Source: an uncultured Collinsella sp.
GTDB taxonomy: Bacteria > Actinomycetota > Coriobacteriia > Coriobacteriales > Coriobacteriaceae
DNA length: 64,000 nucleotides
Assembly: GCA_900757495.1 (NCBI GenBank)
Contig: CAAENX010000011.1
Span: forward strand, 62,001 to 126,000
Direction: 5' to 3'
Translations under genes and position numbers: made by a program
Notes under the pieces: generated by a model
Seen by the model: only the letters and a program-made list of their open reading frames with translations
The model's database searches: none
What the model was told of the DNA's origin: nothing
Part shown: piece by piece, positions 41,511 to 50,215 of the stretch
Layout of the letters: each line of letters opens with the position of its first letter
How positions within the stretch are numbered: position 1 is the first letter of the stretch

Positions 41511-43106
41511 CTACGCGCGGATAACCTTGTCGACGTTCTGCAGCTGCAGCTCGTCACCGTCCTGACCCTCGATCACCACGTTTTGCAGGTCGAGCACGGC
41601 AACGTTTTGCGCAATGATGCCCTGGCGCACCATCGGCTCCACGCCACAGGCCATGGCAGGTACAAAGGGCTCGGCATCGTCGGCAAAGGTGACGTGAACG
41701 TCTTGGAACGTCAGGCGCGTCACCTTGCTCTCGGGCAGGCCCGTGATATAGGCCGCGGCGGCATGGCAGTTGGTGGCCTCGATATCGCAAAACGTCGTTG
41801 CGCCAAAGCCGGGCGTCCGGTCATCGATGGGCAGCACCTCACGAGACTGCACGTAGTCGCTCTTGCCGTCTTTGTCGCAAAAGTAAAACGAGTTGACCAC
41901 GAAGGGCGTGAGCACCTCGTCCATGCGAATGTGCTCAAAGGTGATTCCCTCGTTGACGGCATCCTTGCCGCGACCGCGGCGAGTTTTGACGCGCAGGCCG
42001 CGGTCGGTGCGCTCAAAGAGGCACTTGCTCACGGTAAGGTCCTTGATGCCGCCGGCGGCCTCCGATCCCAGCACCACGGCGCCATGGCCGTCGTGCATGT
42101 AGCAGTGCGAGATCAACACGTCGTGCGTGGCAGGACGAAGCTCGGGCTCAAGGCCCAGCTTGCCGCTCTTGATGGCGATGCAGTCGTCGCCCACCGAGAA
42201 CTGGCAGCCAAGGATGCGGACAAAACCGCAGCTCTCGGGGTCGAAGCCGTCGGTGTTATGAGAGTTCTTGGGGCCCTCAATGGACAGGCACAGGGCATCG
42301 ACGTACTCGCACAGGATGGGGTGGATATTCCACGCCGGGCTGTTGCGCACGGTAAAGCCGACAAGGCTCACGTTTTGGCACTCGGACAGGAAGATCATGC
42401 GCGGGCGGGCGACCTCGCGGCCCTCCTCGGGGCGGAAGATGTTCTTAAAGTCCTTGTTCCACCAGTTGTCCTCGGCAAAATCGGTCTGGCCGTCAATCGC
42501 GCCGCGACCATAGATGCACACGTCGTGCACGTTCAGGCCCGTAAAGGTAGAGCAGTAGGTCGAGAAGCTCTCGCCCTCCCAGCGGCCCAGGGGCAGCATG
42601 TCGGTACCGGCATACCCGGCGCCCTCATCGCCCGTGACCGTGCCCGGAATGTAGGCGAGCGCCGCGCGGTCGTAGCGGGCCAGCAGCACCGCACCCTCGG
42701 CGAGCTCGATGTTGATATTGCTCTTAAGGAAGAGCGACTTGATGCGGTAGCTGCCGGCGGGAATCAGCACGCGTCCGCCCTTGGGGCAGGCCATGATGGC
42801 AGCCTGGATATTGGTGGTGTCGTCGTGCTCGGCATCGCCCTTGGCGCCGCAGTCGCGAACGTTGATGGTGAAGGGCTCGGCCGGCGTGGTGACTCCCACG
42901 CTCAGCTCGCGCTCGCCACAGACAAAACGAATCAAGTTGCGCTTGCCGGGAATCAGGCCGTCGACATAGGTCTCGACCGTATTCGTGGTACCGGCGAGCT
43001 CGTCGTTGACAAAGATCTCCCACGTATCGGCACAGGTAAAGTAGCCGCCATCGTCGAGCTCGATAACGGCCGCGCGGGCATTGCGCCAGATAACGTTCGT
43101 CTCCAT
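41511..43106 (-). CDS. GH28 polygalacturonase, cytoplasmic
   Basis: 531 residues. The N-terminal ~80 residues form a beta-rich (fibronectin-like) domain, then the right-handed beta-helix of GH28. Catalytic blocks are all present: NTDG (284-287), GDD (Asp307-308), GHG (His341) and RxK (Arg372, Lys374). The N-terminal extra domain and length resemble exo-acting bacterial enzymes that release galacturonate or digalacturonate. No signal peptide: METNVIWRNARAAVIE. The start at 43106 follows GAGGGAG; the frame runs upstream to 43193 without a site. Downstream of the GPH transporter. Confidence 0.92.
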   Translation of the reverse strand: METNVIWRNARAAVIELDDGGYFTCADTWEIFVNDELAGTTNTVETYVDGLIPGKRNLIRFVCGERELSVGVTTPAEPFTINVRDCGAKGDAEHDDTTNIQAAIMACPKGGRVLIPAGSYRIKSLFLKSNINIELAEGAVLLARYDRAALAYIPGTVTGDEGAGYAGTDMLPLGRWEGESFSTYCSTFTGLNVHDVCIYGRGAIDGQTDFAEDNWWNKDFKNIFRPEEGREVARPRMIFLSECQNVSLVGFTVRNSPAWNIHPILCEYVDALCLSIEGPKNSHNTDGFDPESCGFVRILGCQFSVGDDCIAIKSGKLGLEPELRPATHDVLISHCYMHDGHGAVVLGSEAAGGIKDLTVSKCLFERTDRGLRVKTRRGRGKDAVNEGITFEHIRMDEVLTPFVVNSFYFCDKDGKSDYVQSREVLPIDDRTPGFGATTFCDIEATNCHAAAAYITGLPESKVTRLTFQDVHVTFADDAEPFVPAMACGVEPMVRQGIIAQNVAVLDLQNVVIEGQDGDELQLQNVDKVIRA

Positions 43107-43160
43107 GGGTTTCTCCCTCAAAAAAGATGCTCTAAAGGCAAATTGTACGCTGTTGAAAAA

Positions 43161-43198
43161 GGGCCGTGCCTGCCGGCGGAATTCCGGTGGCACGGCCC
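43161..43198 (-). terminator. Terminator/hairpin after the GPH transporter gene
   Basis: Perfect 10-bp stem GGGCCGTGCC/GGCACGGCCC plus inner pairing, followed on the minus strand by TTTTTC. Genes further downstream may rely on read-through, since no operator is seen before GH28. Confidence 0.8.
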
Positions 43199-43222
43199 TG
43201 TGATTTGAACGATGCGTATGTC

Positions 43223-44782
43223 CTACTCGGCGGGAATTACGCTACCGTCCTGGAAGCCAACGTTGTTGTGGGCGAAGCAGTCCTCGTACTTAAAGCCGGA
43301 GAGTTCCTCGCAAAGCGCCTTGACCTCGGGCTTGACGTCGGCCATCTTGCCACCCTCCTTGACACGGCGGATCTCGTCGCAAAGGACGTCGCACTGCTCC
43401 TTGTCGATCTTGATGCCGCGGGCAAGGACAGCCGCGAGCAGGAAGAAGCCGGCGCAGCCGATGAGCATGTAGCCGCAGATGTACAGAGGCACGGTGGCGG
43501 GCTGGGTCACGGCGTCGCTGTTGCCGGCGGTCTGAATGAAGCCGGAGGCAGCAAGGACGATGGCCCATGCGTTGACGGCGACTGCCTGGGCGATCTGCTG
43601 GCAGAGCTGCTGTGCGGAGCTGTAGATGCCCTCGCGACGACGCAGGGTGATGAGCTCATCGACATCGGGGACGTAGTTGAGCAGGACATCGGGCAGATAC
43701 TGGAAGCCAACGTAGAAGAACTTCCAGATGGCGAAGATGATGGGGTAGGCGATCATGGCGATGGCGACCGTGGAGGTGCCGCTGATCTGGCCAAAGGCGA
43801 AGTAGTTATAAGCGATGATGCACGCAGCGCAGCCGACGTTGGCCAGGTACCAAGACTTGTGGAAGCCCTTCTTGGCCATGAGGGCAACCCAGACGGCGGT
43901 GCAGACGATAGCGACAACCTTGCCGGGCATCTCCATCACGGACTCGTAGGACTTAGGAATCTGCAGGCAGTAGACGATGAAGAAGGACAGGCAGGCAGAC
44001 CAGCAGGCGGCAGCGAGCTTCGTGGAGACCTGTGCATACAGGACCTTGCGGAAGGACTTGTTGCGGAACGTGGAGATAACGTCGATGAAGAACTTCTTGA
44101 TGCCCTCGCCAACGCTCTCGATCTTCTCCTGAGCGACCTCCTCGGGGGTGTGCTCCCACGTGGACAGGTACACGCAGAGCAGCGAGATTGCCATGACCGA
44201 AGCGTTAATCGTAGCGATGATGAAATAGCTGAACGGGTTGGTCTCGCCGAAGGTGCCAAAGCCAAAGCCGACGAGTGCTGCCATAAGGAAGCCGGCAGCG
44301 TTGCCAAAGAGGTGCTTGTAGCCGGTGAGGTACGTACGCTCCTTGAAGTCGTCGGTCATCTCGATGGTAAGCGGCGACAGGTTGGCGGTGCAGAATGTGT
44401 ACGCGACGTTGTAGATCAGGTACAGCACAAAGTAGTACGGGAAACCGAACGGCGTAGCCACAAAGATGAGCGGCTCAGCGACCATCATCGGGATAGCGAG
44501 CAAGATCCAGAAACGGCGACGACCAAAGATGCGGCCGATCTTGGTGGCATAGAAGTTATCGGCCACAAAACCCATCAGCGGGCAAAGAATGGCGTTGAGA
44601 TAGATGGCGAACGAGCTAATCAGCGCAGCCTCGCCTGCGGACAGGCCGCACTCCGTGGACAGGAACAGCACCATGTAGCTGTGCGTAAAGCTCAGGGCAC
44701 CGGAGTTGAGCATGCCGCCCATACCAAAGCCCAAGCGCGTCCAGAATGTGATTTTGCGCTTTTTTCCAATCTTATTAGTCAT
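43223..44782 (-). CDS. GPH-family (glycoside-pentoside-hexuronide) cation symporter
   Basis: 519 residues with about twelve membrane helices. The opening RLGFGMGGMLNSGALSFTHSYMVLFL and DNFYATKIGRIFGRRRFWIL (the GPH loop 2-3 motif) place it in the sugar symporter branch of MFS-like proteins. A ~45-residue polar C-terminus follows. Given its neighbours it most likely imports galacturonate or short oligogalacturonides. The start at 44782 follows GAGGGAG; the frame is open to 44851. Three operators and an AACGG direct repeat lie upstream. Confidence 0.88.
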   Translation of the reverse strand: MTNKIGKKRKITFWTRLGFGMGGMLNSGALSFTHSYMVLFLSTECGLSAGEAALISSFAIYLNAILCPLMGFVADNFYATKIGRIFGRRRFWILLAIPMMVAEPLIFVATPFGFPYYFVLYLIYNVAYTFCTANLSPLTIEMTDDFKERTYLTGYKHLFGNAAGFLMAALVGFGFGTFGETNPFSYFIIATINASVMAISLLCVYLSTWEHTPEEVAQEKIESVGEGIKKFFIDVISTFRNKSFRKVLYAQVSTKLAAACWSACLSFFIVYCLQIPKSYESVMEMPGKVVAIVCTAVWVALMAKKGFHKSWYLANVGCAACIIAYNYFAFGQISGTSTVAIAMIAYPIIFAIWKFFYVGFQYLPDVLLNYVPDVDELITLRRREGIYSSAQQLCQQIAQAVAVNAWAIVLAASGFIQTAGNSDAVTQPATVPLYICGYMLIGCAGFFLLAAVLARGIKIDKEQCDVLCDEIRRVKEGGKMADVKPEVKALCEELSGFKYEDCFAHNNVGFQDGSVIPAE

Positions 44783-44859
44783 CGAGCTCCCTCTCTTCTC
44801 TCGATTGTCTTGTAACAAGACATTGGAATCCATACCGACATCCGTCTGCATGTCGTTCA

Positions 44860-44915
44860 GGGTGAACGTTTAGCTAGATTATGCGCGATTGCTTATGATA
44901 GGTGAACGTTCACTT
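44860..44915. promoter_or_regulatory. Two LacI-type operators, GPH transporter promoter
   Basis: GGGTGAACGTTTAGC (44860-44874) and AGGTGAACGTTCACTT (44900-44915), 40 bp between centres. Confidence 0.75.
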
Positions 44916-44927
44916 GAATAATATCCC

Positions 44928-44956
44928 TGAACGGTCGTTTTTCATCGCTGAACGGA
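44928..44956 (-). promoter_or_regulatory. AACGG direct repeat with 21-bp period, GPH promoter
   Basis: 29-bp frame: TGAACGGTCGTTTT, then TGAACGGA with AACGG repeated 21 bp later. Lies 20 bp upstream of the distal LacI operator, as in the uxaC promoter. Confidence 0.55.
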
Positions 44957-45018
44957 CACCTAACTCAAAATATTCTCGATTACAAGGGCATTCGGTGGGT
45001 TTTAATTTCAGGGTGACT

Positions 45019-45033
45019 AGGTGAACGTTTATT
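45019..45033. promoter_or_regulatory. LacI-type operator, distal site in the GPH/uxaA gap
   Basis: AGGTGAACGTTTATT, about 120 bp from the proximal pair; may support a DNA loop. No gene is seen in 44783-45154. Confidence 0.6.
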
Positions 45034-45088
45034 GTATTCACCACCCACCGCGCCCCAGGAAGACGCGCTTCTACAGCCCGGACAAAAA

Positions 45089-45120
45089 TGGCCCCGCCGG
45101 GAACACTCCCGACGGGGCCA
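45089..45120 (-). terminator. Terminator of the uxaCBA operon
   Basis: 14-bp stem with one mismatch (45089-45102 with 45107-45120), 4-nt loop, followed on the minus strand by TTTTTG. Confidence 0.88.
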
Positions 45121-45154
45121 TGGCCAATAGCGCCCTATGCGAACCCGCTTGCCG

Positions 45155-46639
45155 CTACAGGCAGACGCCGTCCTTCCAGATGCTGATCTCGTGACAACCG
45201 CGACGCTCGGCACTCGTAAGCTTGCCGCCCGCGCACTCCAGCACCAGCTGGTACAGGTCGTGGGCAGCCTCGTCGAGCGTGCACTCGCCTGTGGCAATCA
45301 CGCCGGCGTTAAAGTCCATCCAGTTGGCCTTGTGGTCGCACAGACGCTGGTTGGTAAACACCTTGAGCGTCGGCGCCGGCGCGCCAAACGGCGTGCCGCG
45401 GCCGGTCGAGAACAAAATCACGTGGCAGCCGGCAGCCGTCAGGGCCGTGGTGGATACCATGTCGTTGCCCGGGCCGCACAGCATGTTCAGACCGTGCTTA
45501 GTTGCCTGACCGGCATACGGCAGCACGTCGACGATGGGGGCAGATCCGCCCTTTTGCACGCAGCCGCAGCTCTTGTCCTCGAGCGTGGTGATGCCGCCGT
45601 CCTTGTTGCCGGGGCTCGGGTTCTCATAGACAACCTCACCGTGGCTGATAAAGTATTCCTTAAAGCCGTTGAGCATGTCGGAGGCAGCGTTAAAGACGTC
45701 CTGACTCTCGCAGCGATCGAGCAGAATGCTCTCCGCGCCAAACATCTCGGGCACCTCGGTGAGCACCGACGTGCCGCCGCGGGCGACAACCATATCGCTC
45801 ACGCGGCCGATCGTGGGGTTGGCGGTAATGCCCGAAAGACCGTCAGAGCCGCCGCACTTAAGGCCAATGACCAGCTCGGAGGCCGGAATGGGCTCACGCT
45901 TGGCCTGCTTGGCCAGGTCAGCCAACTCGGACAGAATCTTGTGGCCCTCGACCTGCTCGTCGGCTACATCCTGGCAGGTAAGGAAGCGAACGCGCTCGTG
46001 ATCGAAGTCACCGAGCTCATCGAGCACCTGCTGGTGCGTGCAGTTTTCGCAACCGAGGGACAGGAACAGTACACCCGCAGCGTTTGCGTGACGCGAGAGC
46101 GCCACCAGCAGACGACGCGTCTGGGCATGGTCGGCGCCGGTCTGCGAGCAGCCAAAGGGATGTGGGAAGTAGTAAACGCCCTCCAGCGAGCCCTCGACCA
46201 GATCCTGAGCCTGCTCGCACATGGCACGTGCGACCTCGTTGACGCAGCCGACCGTGGGGATGATCCACAGCTCGTTGCGCGTGGCGGCGCGGCCGTCGGC
46301 GCGACGGAAGCCCATAAAGGTCTCGGGCTCAACCGGCTCAACAACCGGATGCGTCGGGTTGTAAGCATACTCGACCTCGCCCGAAAGGTTGGTCTTGACG
46401 TTATGCGTATGAAGCCACTGACCGGGCTGGATGTCGCCCGTCACATGACCGATAGGAAGACCGTACTTGATGACGTTCTCCCCCGCGGCAATCGAGCGCA
46501 CGGCCATCTTGTGGCCCTGCGGAATATCCTCCGCGGCCACGACCTCTCCCACCCCGGGAACCGCGACGGCGGTGCCCTTGGCAAGCGGCGACAGCGCAAC
46601 GATCACGTTGTCGGCCGGATTGATCTGGATAGTATTCAT
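45155..46639 (-). CDS. uxaA: Altronate dehydratase
   Basis: 494 residues. Converts D-altronate to KDG. The N-terminal SAF-type domain (DNVIVALSPLAKGT) is followed by the UxaA/GarD catalytic domain with PHPFGCSQTGADH, SLGCENCTHQQV, LKCGGSDGLSGITANPTIG and FSTGRGTPFG. Third gene of uxaC-uxaB-uxaA, 79 bp after uxaB. Its product is used by kdgK and eda at 25-27 kb. Confidence 0.95.
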   Translation of the reverse strand: MNTIQINPADNVIVALSPLAKGTAVAVPGVGEVVAAEDIPQGHKMAVRSIAAGENVIKYGLPIGHVTGDIQPGQWLHTHNVKTNLSGEVEYAYNPTHPVVEPVEPETFMGFRRADGRAATRNELWIIPTVGCVNEVARAMCEQAQDLVEGSLEGVYYFPHPFGCSQTGADHAQTRRLLVALSRHANAAGVLFLSLGCENCTHQQVLDELGDFDHERVRFLTCQDVADEQVEGHKILSELADLAKQAKREPIPASELVIGLKCGGSDGLSGITANPTIGRVSDMVVARGGTSVLTEVPEMFGAESILLDRCESQDVFNAASDMLNGFKEYFISHGEVVYENPSPGNKDGGITTLEDKSCGCVQKGGSAPIVDVLPYAGQATKHGLNMLCGPGNDMVSTTALTAAGCHVILFSTGRGTPFGAPAPTLKVFTNQRLCDHKANWMDFNAGVIATGECTLDEAAHDLYQLVLECAGGKLTSAERRGCHEISIWKDGVCL

Positions 46640-46717
46640 TACAAAGAGTCCTAACCCTACAGGTTGAGCAGAAGTCAGCGGGCGCCCGCCAGTTACCCGG
46701 CAGGCGCACAGAAGGAT

Positions 46718-48232
46718 TTAGGCCTGGGCGTTGGCGAAGGCCTGCTTGGCGCCCTCGACGCGCACGACGGCAAGCGCGTTGACGACAAACTCCTCAAGGC
46801 CGGCAATCTGCGTAAGGTCCTCGCCCCACATCTGCTCGTTGCTGAGCACGTCGTGCACCAGCTCGGCATCGTCTGCACCGGCGTGGGCGGCGTAGAAATC
46901 GAGCACGAAGGCATCGTCCTGAGCGGTGTACTCGGTGCCGTCGGCTCGGCGCAGGTGCAGGCCGTCACCCTCGCGAGCAACGAGCTCCTGCGTATAGAAG
47001 GCAATGAGCGTAGCGAGGCTCGTCGCCAGGCACTTGGGCAGGTTGCCGGTCTCGGCAACATAGTCCTTGAGCGTGGGCAGGTCGCGAGCACGCCATTTGG
47101 CGGTTGAGTTGAGGCAAATGGAGAGCAGCGCGTGGTCGATAAACGGGTTGTCGAAGCGGTTCTCGACGGCGGCAGCAAAGGCCTTGCAGTCCTCGACGTC
47201 CAGGTCGGCGGCAAGCGTCGGGATGACCTCGTCGTAGAGCATAGTGTTCATGAAGCCGCGAACGGTCTCGTCATGCATGCAATCGCGCACGATGTCAAAG
47301 CCGGCAACCCAGGAGCCCGGAACAAAGGCAGTGTGGGCGCCGTTGAGGATGCGGACCTTGCGCTTCTTGTACGGGGTGACGTCGGGGGTCACAAAGACGC
47401 CCGGCAGGCCGGCCTTCACGAAGGGCAGACGCTCCTTGAGCGACTCATCGCCCTGGATACCCCACATCTGGAAGGGCTCGCGCACGGCCAGGAAGGGATC
47501 CTCGTAGCCCAGGCGCTCGGCCACGGCGGCGGCCTCCTTGGGGTCGCGGATGCGGCCGGGGACGATAGTGTCGACGAGCGTGGTACAGACGGTGCAGTCG
47601 TTGGCCATCCACTGCGCAAACTCGTCCTCCCAGCCCCAGTCGCTCACGTACTGGTTCATGATGCGCAGCAGCTCCTCGCCGTTGTGATCGATGAGTTCGC
47701 AGGCGAGCACGATGACGCCCGGCTTGCCGGCGGCCCAGCGGGTGTGGAGCACCTGGGCAAGCTTAGCGGGGAAGCTCGCGGGCGGCATGTCGTCGGCCTT
47801 GCAGAACGGATCGTAGGCGATACCGGCCTCGGTGGTGTTGGAGACGATAATCTCTAGGTCGTCGGAGACGGCAACCTCCATCATGGCGCGGTAGTCGTCC
47901 TCGCGATACGGATTGAGACAGCGGCTGCAGGCGCTGATCACACGGGACTCGTCGACCGTGTTGCCGCTCTCCTTGCCGCGCACCAGCACGGTGTACAGGT
48001 CATCCTGAGCGTTAATGCCGTCGGCAAAGCCAAAGGCGCCGCTGATGGGCTGCACCATGACAACCTTGCCGTTCCAGCCGGTTGCCTCGTTGCCCATGTC
48101 AAAGAAGCGGTCGACGAATGCGCGAAGGAAATTGCCCTCGCCAAACTGCAGAACCTTCTCGGGCGCGTCCTTGGGCAGCAGGTAGCCCTTGTAGCCGATC
48201 TTCTCGAGCGTCTCGTAGCTGATGTTCTCCAT
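46718..48232 (-). CDS. uxaB: Tagaturonate reductase (altronate oxidoreductase)
   Basis: 504 residues, mannitol-dehydrogenase family. Reduces D-tagaturonate to D-altronate with NADH. LQFGEGNFLRAFVDRFFDMGN near the N-terminus is the nucleotide-binding start; the catalytic Lys-Asn-Asn-His area shows as VRILNGAHTAFVPGSWVAGF. AGGAGAGA precedes the ATG. A GC hairpin (48274-48303) lies in the gap to uxaC. Confidence 0.93.
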   Translation of the reverse strand: MENISYETLEKIGYKGYLLPKDAPEKVLQFGEGNFLRAFVDRFFDMGNEATGWNGKVVMVQPISGAFGFADGINAQDDLYTVLVRGKESGNTVDESRVISACSRCLNPYREDDYRAMMEVAVSDDLEIIVSNTTEAGIAYDPFCKADDMPPASFPAKLAQVLHTRWAAGKPGVIVLACELIDHNGEELLRIMNQYVSDWGWEDEFAQWMANDCTVCTTLVDTIVPGRIRDPKEAAAVAERLGYEDPFLAVREPFQMWGIQGDESLKERLPFVKAGLPGVFVTPDVTPYKKRKVRILNGAHTAFVPGSWVAGFDIVRDCMHDETVRGFMNTMLYDEVIPTLAADLDVEDCKAFAAAVENRFDNPFIDHALLSICLNSTAKWRARDLPTLKDYVAETGNLPKCLATSLATLIAFYTQELVAREGDGLHLRRADGTEYTAQDDAFVLDFYAAHAGADDAELVHDVLSNEQMWGEDLTQIAGLEEFVVNALAVVRVEGAKQAFANAQA

Positions 48233-48273
48233 CGATGTCTCTCCTTAGATTGCTGTTAGCGTGCAGGCAAAAC

Positions 48274-48303
48274 GGGGGCGCCGCGTGTGGCAACGGCGCT
48301 CCC
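48274..48303 (-). other. Intercistronic hairpin between uxaC and uxaB
   Basis: 10-bp stem GGGGGCGCCG/CGGCGCTCCC with one wobble pair and no U-tract; probably mRNA stabilising or processing. Confidence 0.45.
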
Positions 48304-48328
48304 GAGTTCGGTGTGGTTCGATGCGGGT

Positions 48329-49756
48329 TTAGGCCTCGACGGTATCCAGGTCAAAGCCAAAGTAGCGGACCGCGTTGTTGTAGCTGATGTCGCGCACAAT
48401 GGCTCCCAGCAGCTCCATGTCGGCGGGGTACTTGCCCTGCTCGACCCACTCGCCGATCACGCCGCACAGCACGCGACGGAAGTACTCGTGACGCGGGTAG
48501 GACAGGAAGGAGCGGGAATCGGTAAGCATGCCCACAAAGTTGCCCAGCACGCCCTCGTTAGCCAGAGCCGTGAGCTGCTCGCGCATACCGACCTCGTTGT
48601 CGTTGAACCACCAGGCCGAGCCGTTCTGGATCTTGCCGGCGGTCGGAGCCTCCTGGAAGCAGCCCATCACGGTGTCGATCATGGTGTTGTCGATGGGGTT
48701 CAGGCTGTACAGGATGGTCTTGGGCAGGCCGCAGGTCTCCTGGATGGAGTTGAGGAAATCGGCCAGCTGGTCGGACGGCGTGTAGTTGGAGATGCAGTCG
48801 TAGCCGGTGTCGGGACCGAGCTTGGCGAACATAGCGCGGTTGTTATCACGCTTGCAGCCAAAGTGCAGCTGCATGGCCCAGCCAAGGCGGACATACTCGC
48901 CGGCGACGAACTGCATAAAGGCCGTCTTATACTTGAGGACCTCGTCCTCGGTAAGCGGCTCGGCGGCAAGGCCCTTAGCAAAGATAGTCTCGATCTCGTC
49001 GGCGGTAGCCGGAACGTACATAACGTAGTCGAGCGCGTGGTCGGAAGCGCGGCAGCCCAGCTCGTGGGCAACGTCGTAGCGCTTGGAGATGGCGGCCTTC
49101 ATGCCCTCGAAGTCGCTGATCTCAACGCCGGCAACCTCGGAGAGATGCTTGCAGTAGTCGGCGAACTCCTGGCCACGCTCGATGCGCAGGGCGGCATCGG
49201 GGCGCATGGCGGGAACGACCTGAACGTCAAAACTGTCGTCGGCGGCAATCTTCTTGTGCCACTCAAAGCTGTCGGCGGGGTCGTCGGTAGTGCAGATCAT
49301 GCGAACGCTGGACTGCTTGATCAGGTTGCGGCAGGTAAAGCTGGCCTCGGCGAGCTTGGCGTTGGCAAGGTCCCAGACCTCCTGAGCGGTTTTGCCGTTG
49401 AGGACGCCTTCGTAGCCAAAGTAACGCTTAAGCTCCAGGTGACTCCACTCAAAGACGGGATTGCCCACGCAACGGCCCAGGGTCTCAGCCCACTTCTGGA
49501 ACTTCTCGCGAGCAGGGGCATCGCCGGTAATGAAGCGCTCATCGACGCCGTTGGCGCGCATCAGACGCCACTTGTAGTGATCGCCGCCCAGCCAAACCTC
49601 GGTGATGTTCTCAAAACGCTTGTCGTCCCAGATCTCCTTGGGAGAAATGTGGCAGTGGTAGTCAACGATGGGCATACCCTCGGCAAAGTTGTGGAACAGT
49701 TCCTCGCCGGTTTTGGTGCTCAGCAGGAAATCCTGATCGTCCATGAAGTTTTTCAT
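48329..49756 (-). CDS. uxaC: Glucuronate/galacturonate isomerase
   Basis: 475 residues. Converts D-galacturonate to D-tagaturonate (and D-glucuronate to D-fructuronate). Family blocks: MPIVDYHCHISPKEIWDD, WLGGDHYKWRLMRANGV, LSDRSFLSYPRHEYFRR-like region TDSRSFLSYPRHEYFRRVLC. The start at 49756 has AAAGGGG 8 nt upstream; the frame is open to 49822 through an operator. First gene of uxaCBA. No uxuA/uxuB is in the window, so galacturonate looks like the main substrate. Confidence 0.95.
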   Translation of the reverse strand: MKNFMDDQDFLLSTKTGEELFHNFAEGMPIVDYHCHISPKEIWDDKRFENITEVWLGGDHYKWRLMRANGVDERFITGDAPAREKFQKWAETLGRCVGNPVFEWSHLELKRYFGYEGVLNGKTAQEVWDLANAKLAEASFTCRNLIKQSSVRMICTTDDPADSFEWHKKIAADDSFDVQVVPAMRPDAALRIERGQEFADYCKHLSEVAGVEISDFEGMKAAISKRYDVAHELGCRASDHALDYVMYVPATADEIETIFAKGLAAEPLTEDEVLKYKTAFMQFVAGEYVRLGWAMQLHFGCKRDNNRAMFAKLGPDTGYDCISNYTPSDQLADFLNSIQETCGLPKTILYSLNPIDNTMIDTVMGCFQEAPTAGKIQNGSAWWFNDNEVGMREQLTALANEGVLGNFVGMLTDSRSFLSYPRHEYFRRVLCGVIGEWVEQGKYPADMELLGAIVRDISYNNAVRYFGFDLDTVEA

Positions 49757-49808
49757 CAAACAACCCCTTTGTTGGCGGAGCGGGCGCACGATGCGCTCGT
49801 TATCCTCT

Positions 49809-49862
49809 AGGTGAACGTTCACTATACTAATTCATTGCGACTTAAAAGGTGAACGTTCACCT
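49809..49862. promoter_or_regulatory. Two LacI-type operators, uxaC promoter
   Basis: AGGTGAACGTTCACT (49809-49823) and the perfect palindrome AGGTGAACGTTCACCT (49847-49862), 38 bp between centres. Between them, TAGTAT on the minus strand could be the -10 box, so the sites flank the promoter. Confidence 0.82.
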
Positions 49863-49875
49863 AACCACCATGGGA

Positions 49876-49904
49876 TGAACGGTCGATTTTGCCCGTTCAA
49901 CGGT
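49876..49904 (-). promoter_or_regulatory. AACGG direct repeat with 21-bp period, uxaC promoter
   Basis: 29-bp frame beginning TGAACGGTCGATTTT and ending TCAACGGT; AACGG repeats after exactly 21 bp. Lies about 21 bp upstream of the distal LacI operator. Confidence 0.6.
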
Positions 49905-49992
49905 TACTGGAGCCGTGACTTGTATGTATTGCGAATTGGCAGGCGTCCCCGAATACCGAACTTGAGCGCTTTGGCCAGGTGGGTCATGTTCC

Positions 49993-50189
49993 GCCGTGCA
50001 TTTTTGGGAGTATTCAGCATCGGAGCGCACCGCGCACCGTCTTCGAAGCCCTATCTGATGCTCATATTGCGCCCAATCGGCATAAATAAGTGCCCCCGAT
50101 GGCGAATTACGCCATCGGGGGCACTTAAAACCGTCGTCCTAGCCTCTTTCGGAACACGCCATTGCTGAATACTCCAAAAAATGCACGTC
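49993..50189. repeat. Long inverted repeat flanking a terminator hairpin
   Basis: Arms 49993-50019 and 50163-50189 are reverse complements at about 25 of 27 positions (core GGAGTATTCAGCA). They enclose the strong hairpin 50088-50126. The rest of 49905-50215 shows no gene. Confidence 0.6.
50088..50126 (-). terminator. Terminator downstream of the LacI regulator
   Basis: Perfect 16-bp stem AAGTGCCCCCGATGGC and complement, 7-nt loop, followed on the minus strand by ATTTATG; about 90 bp after the lacI stop. Confidence 0.75.
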
Positions 50190-50215
50190 GCAAGAGGGGG
50201 TACCTGACTAAACGG

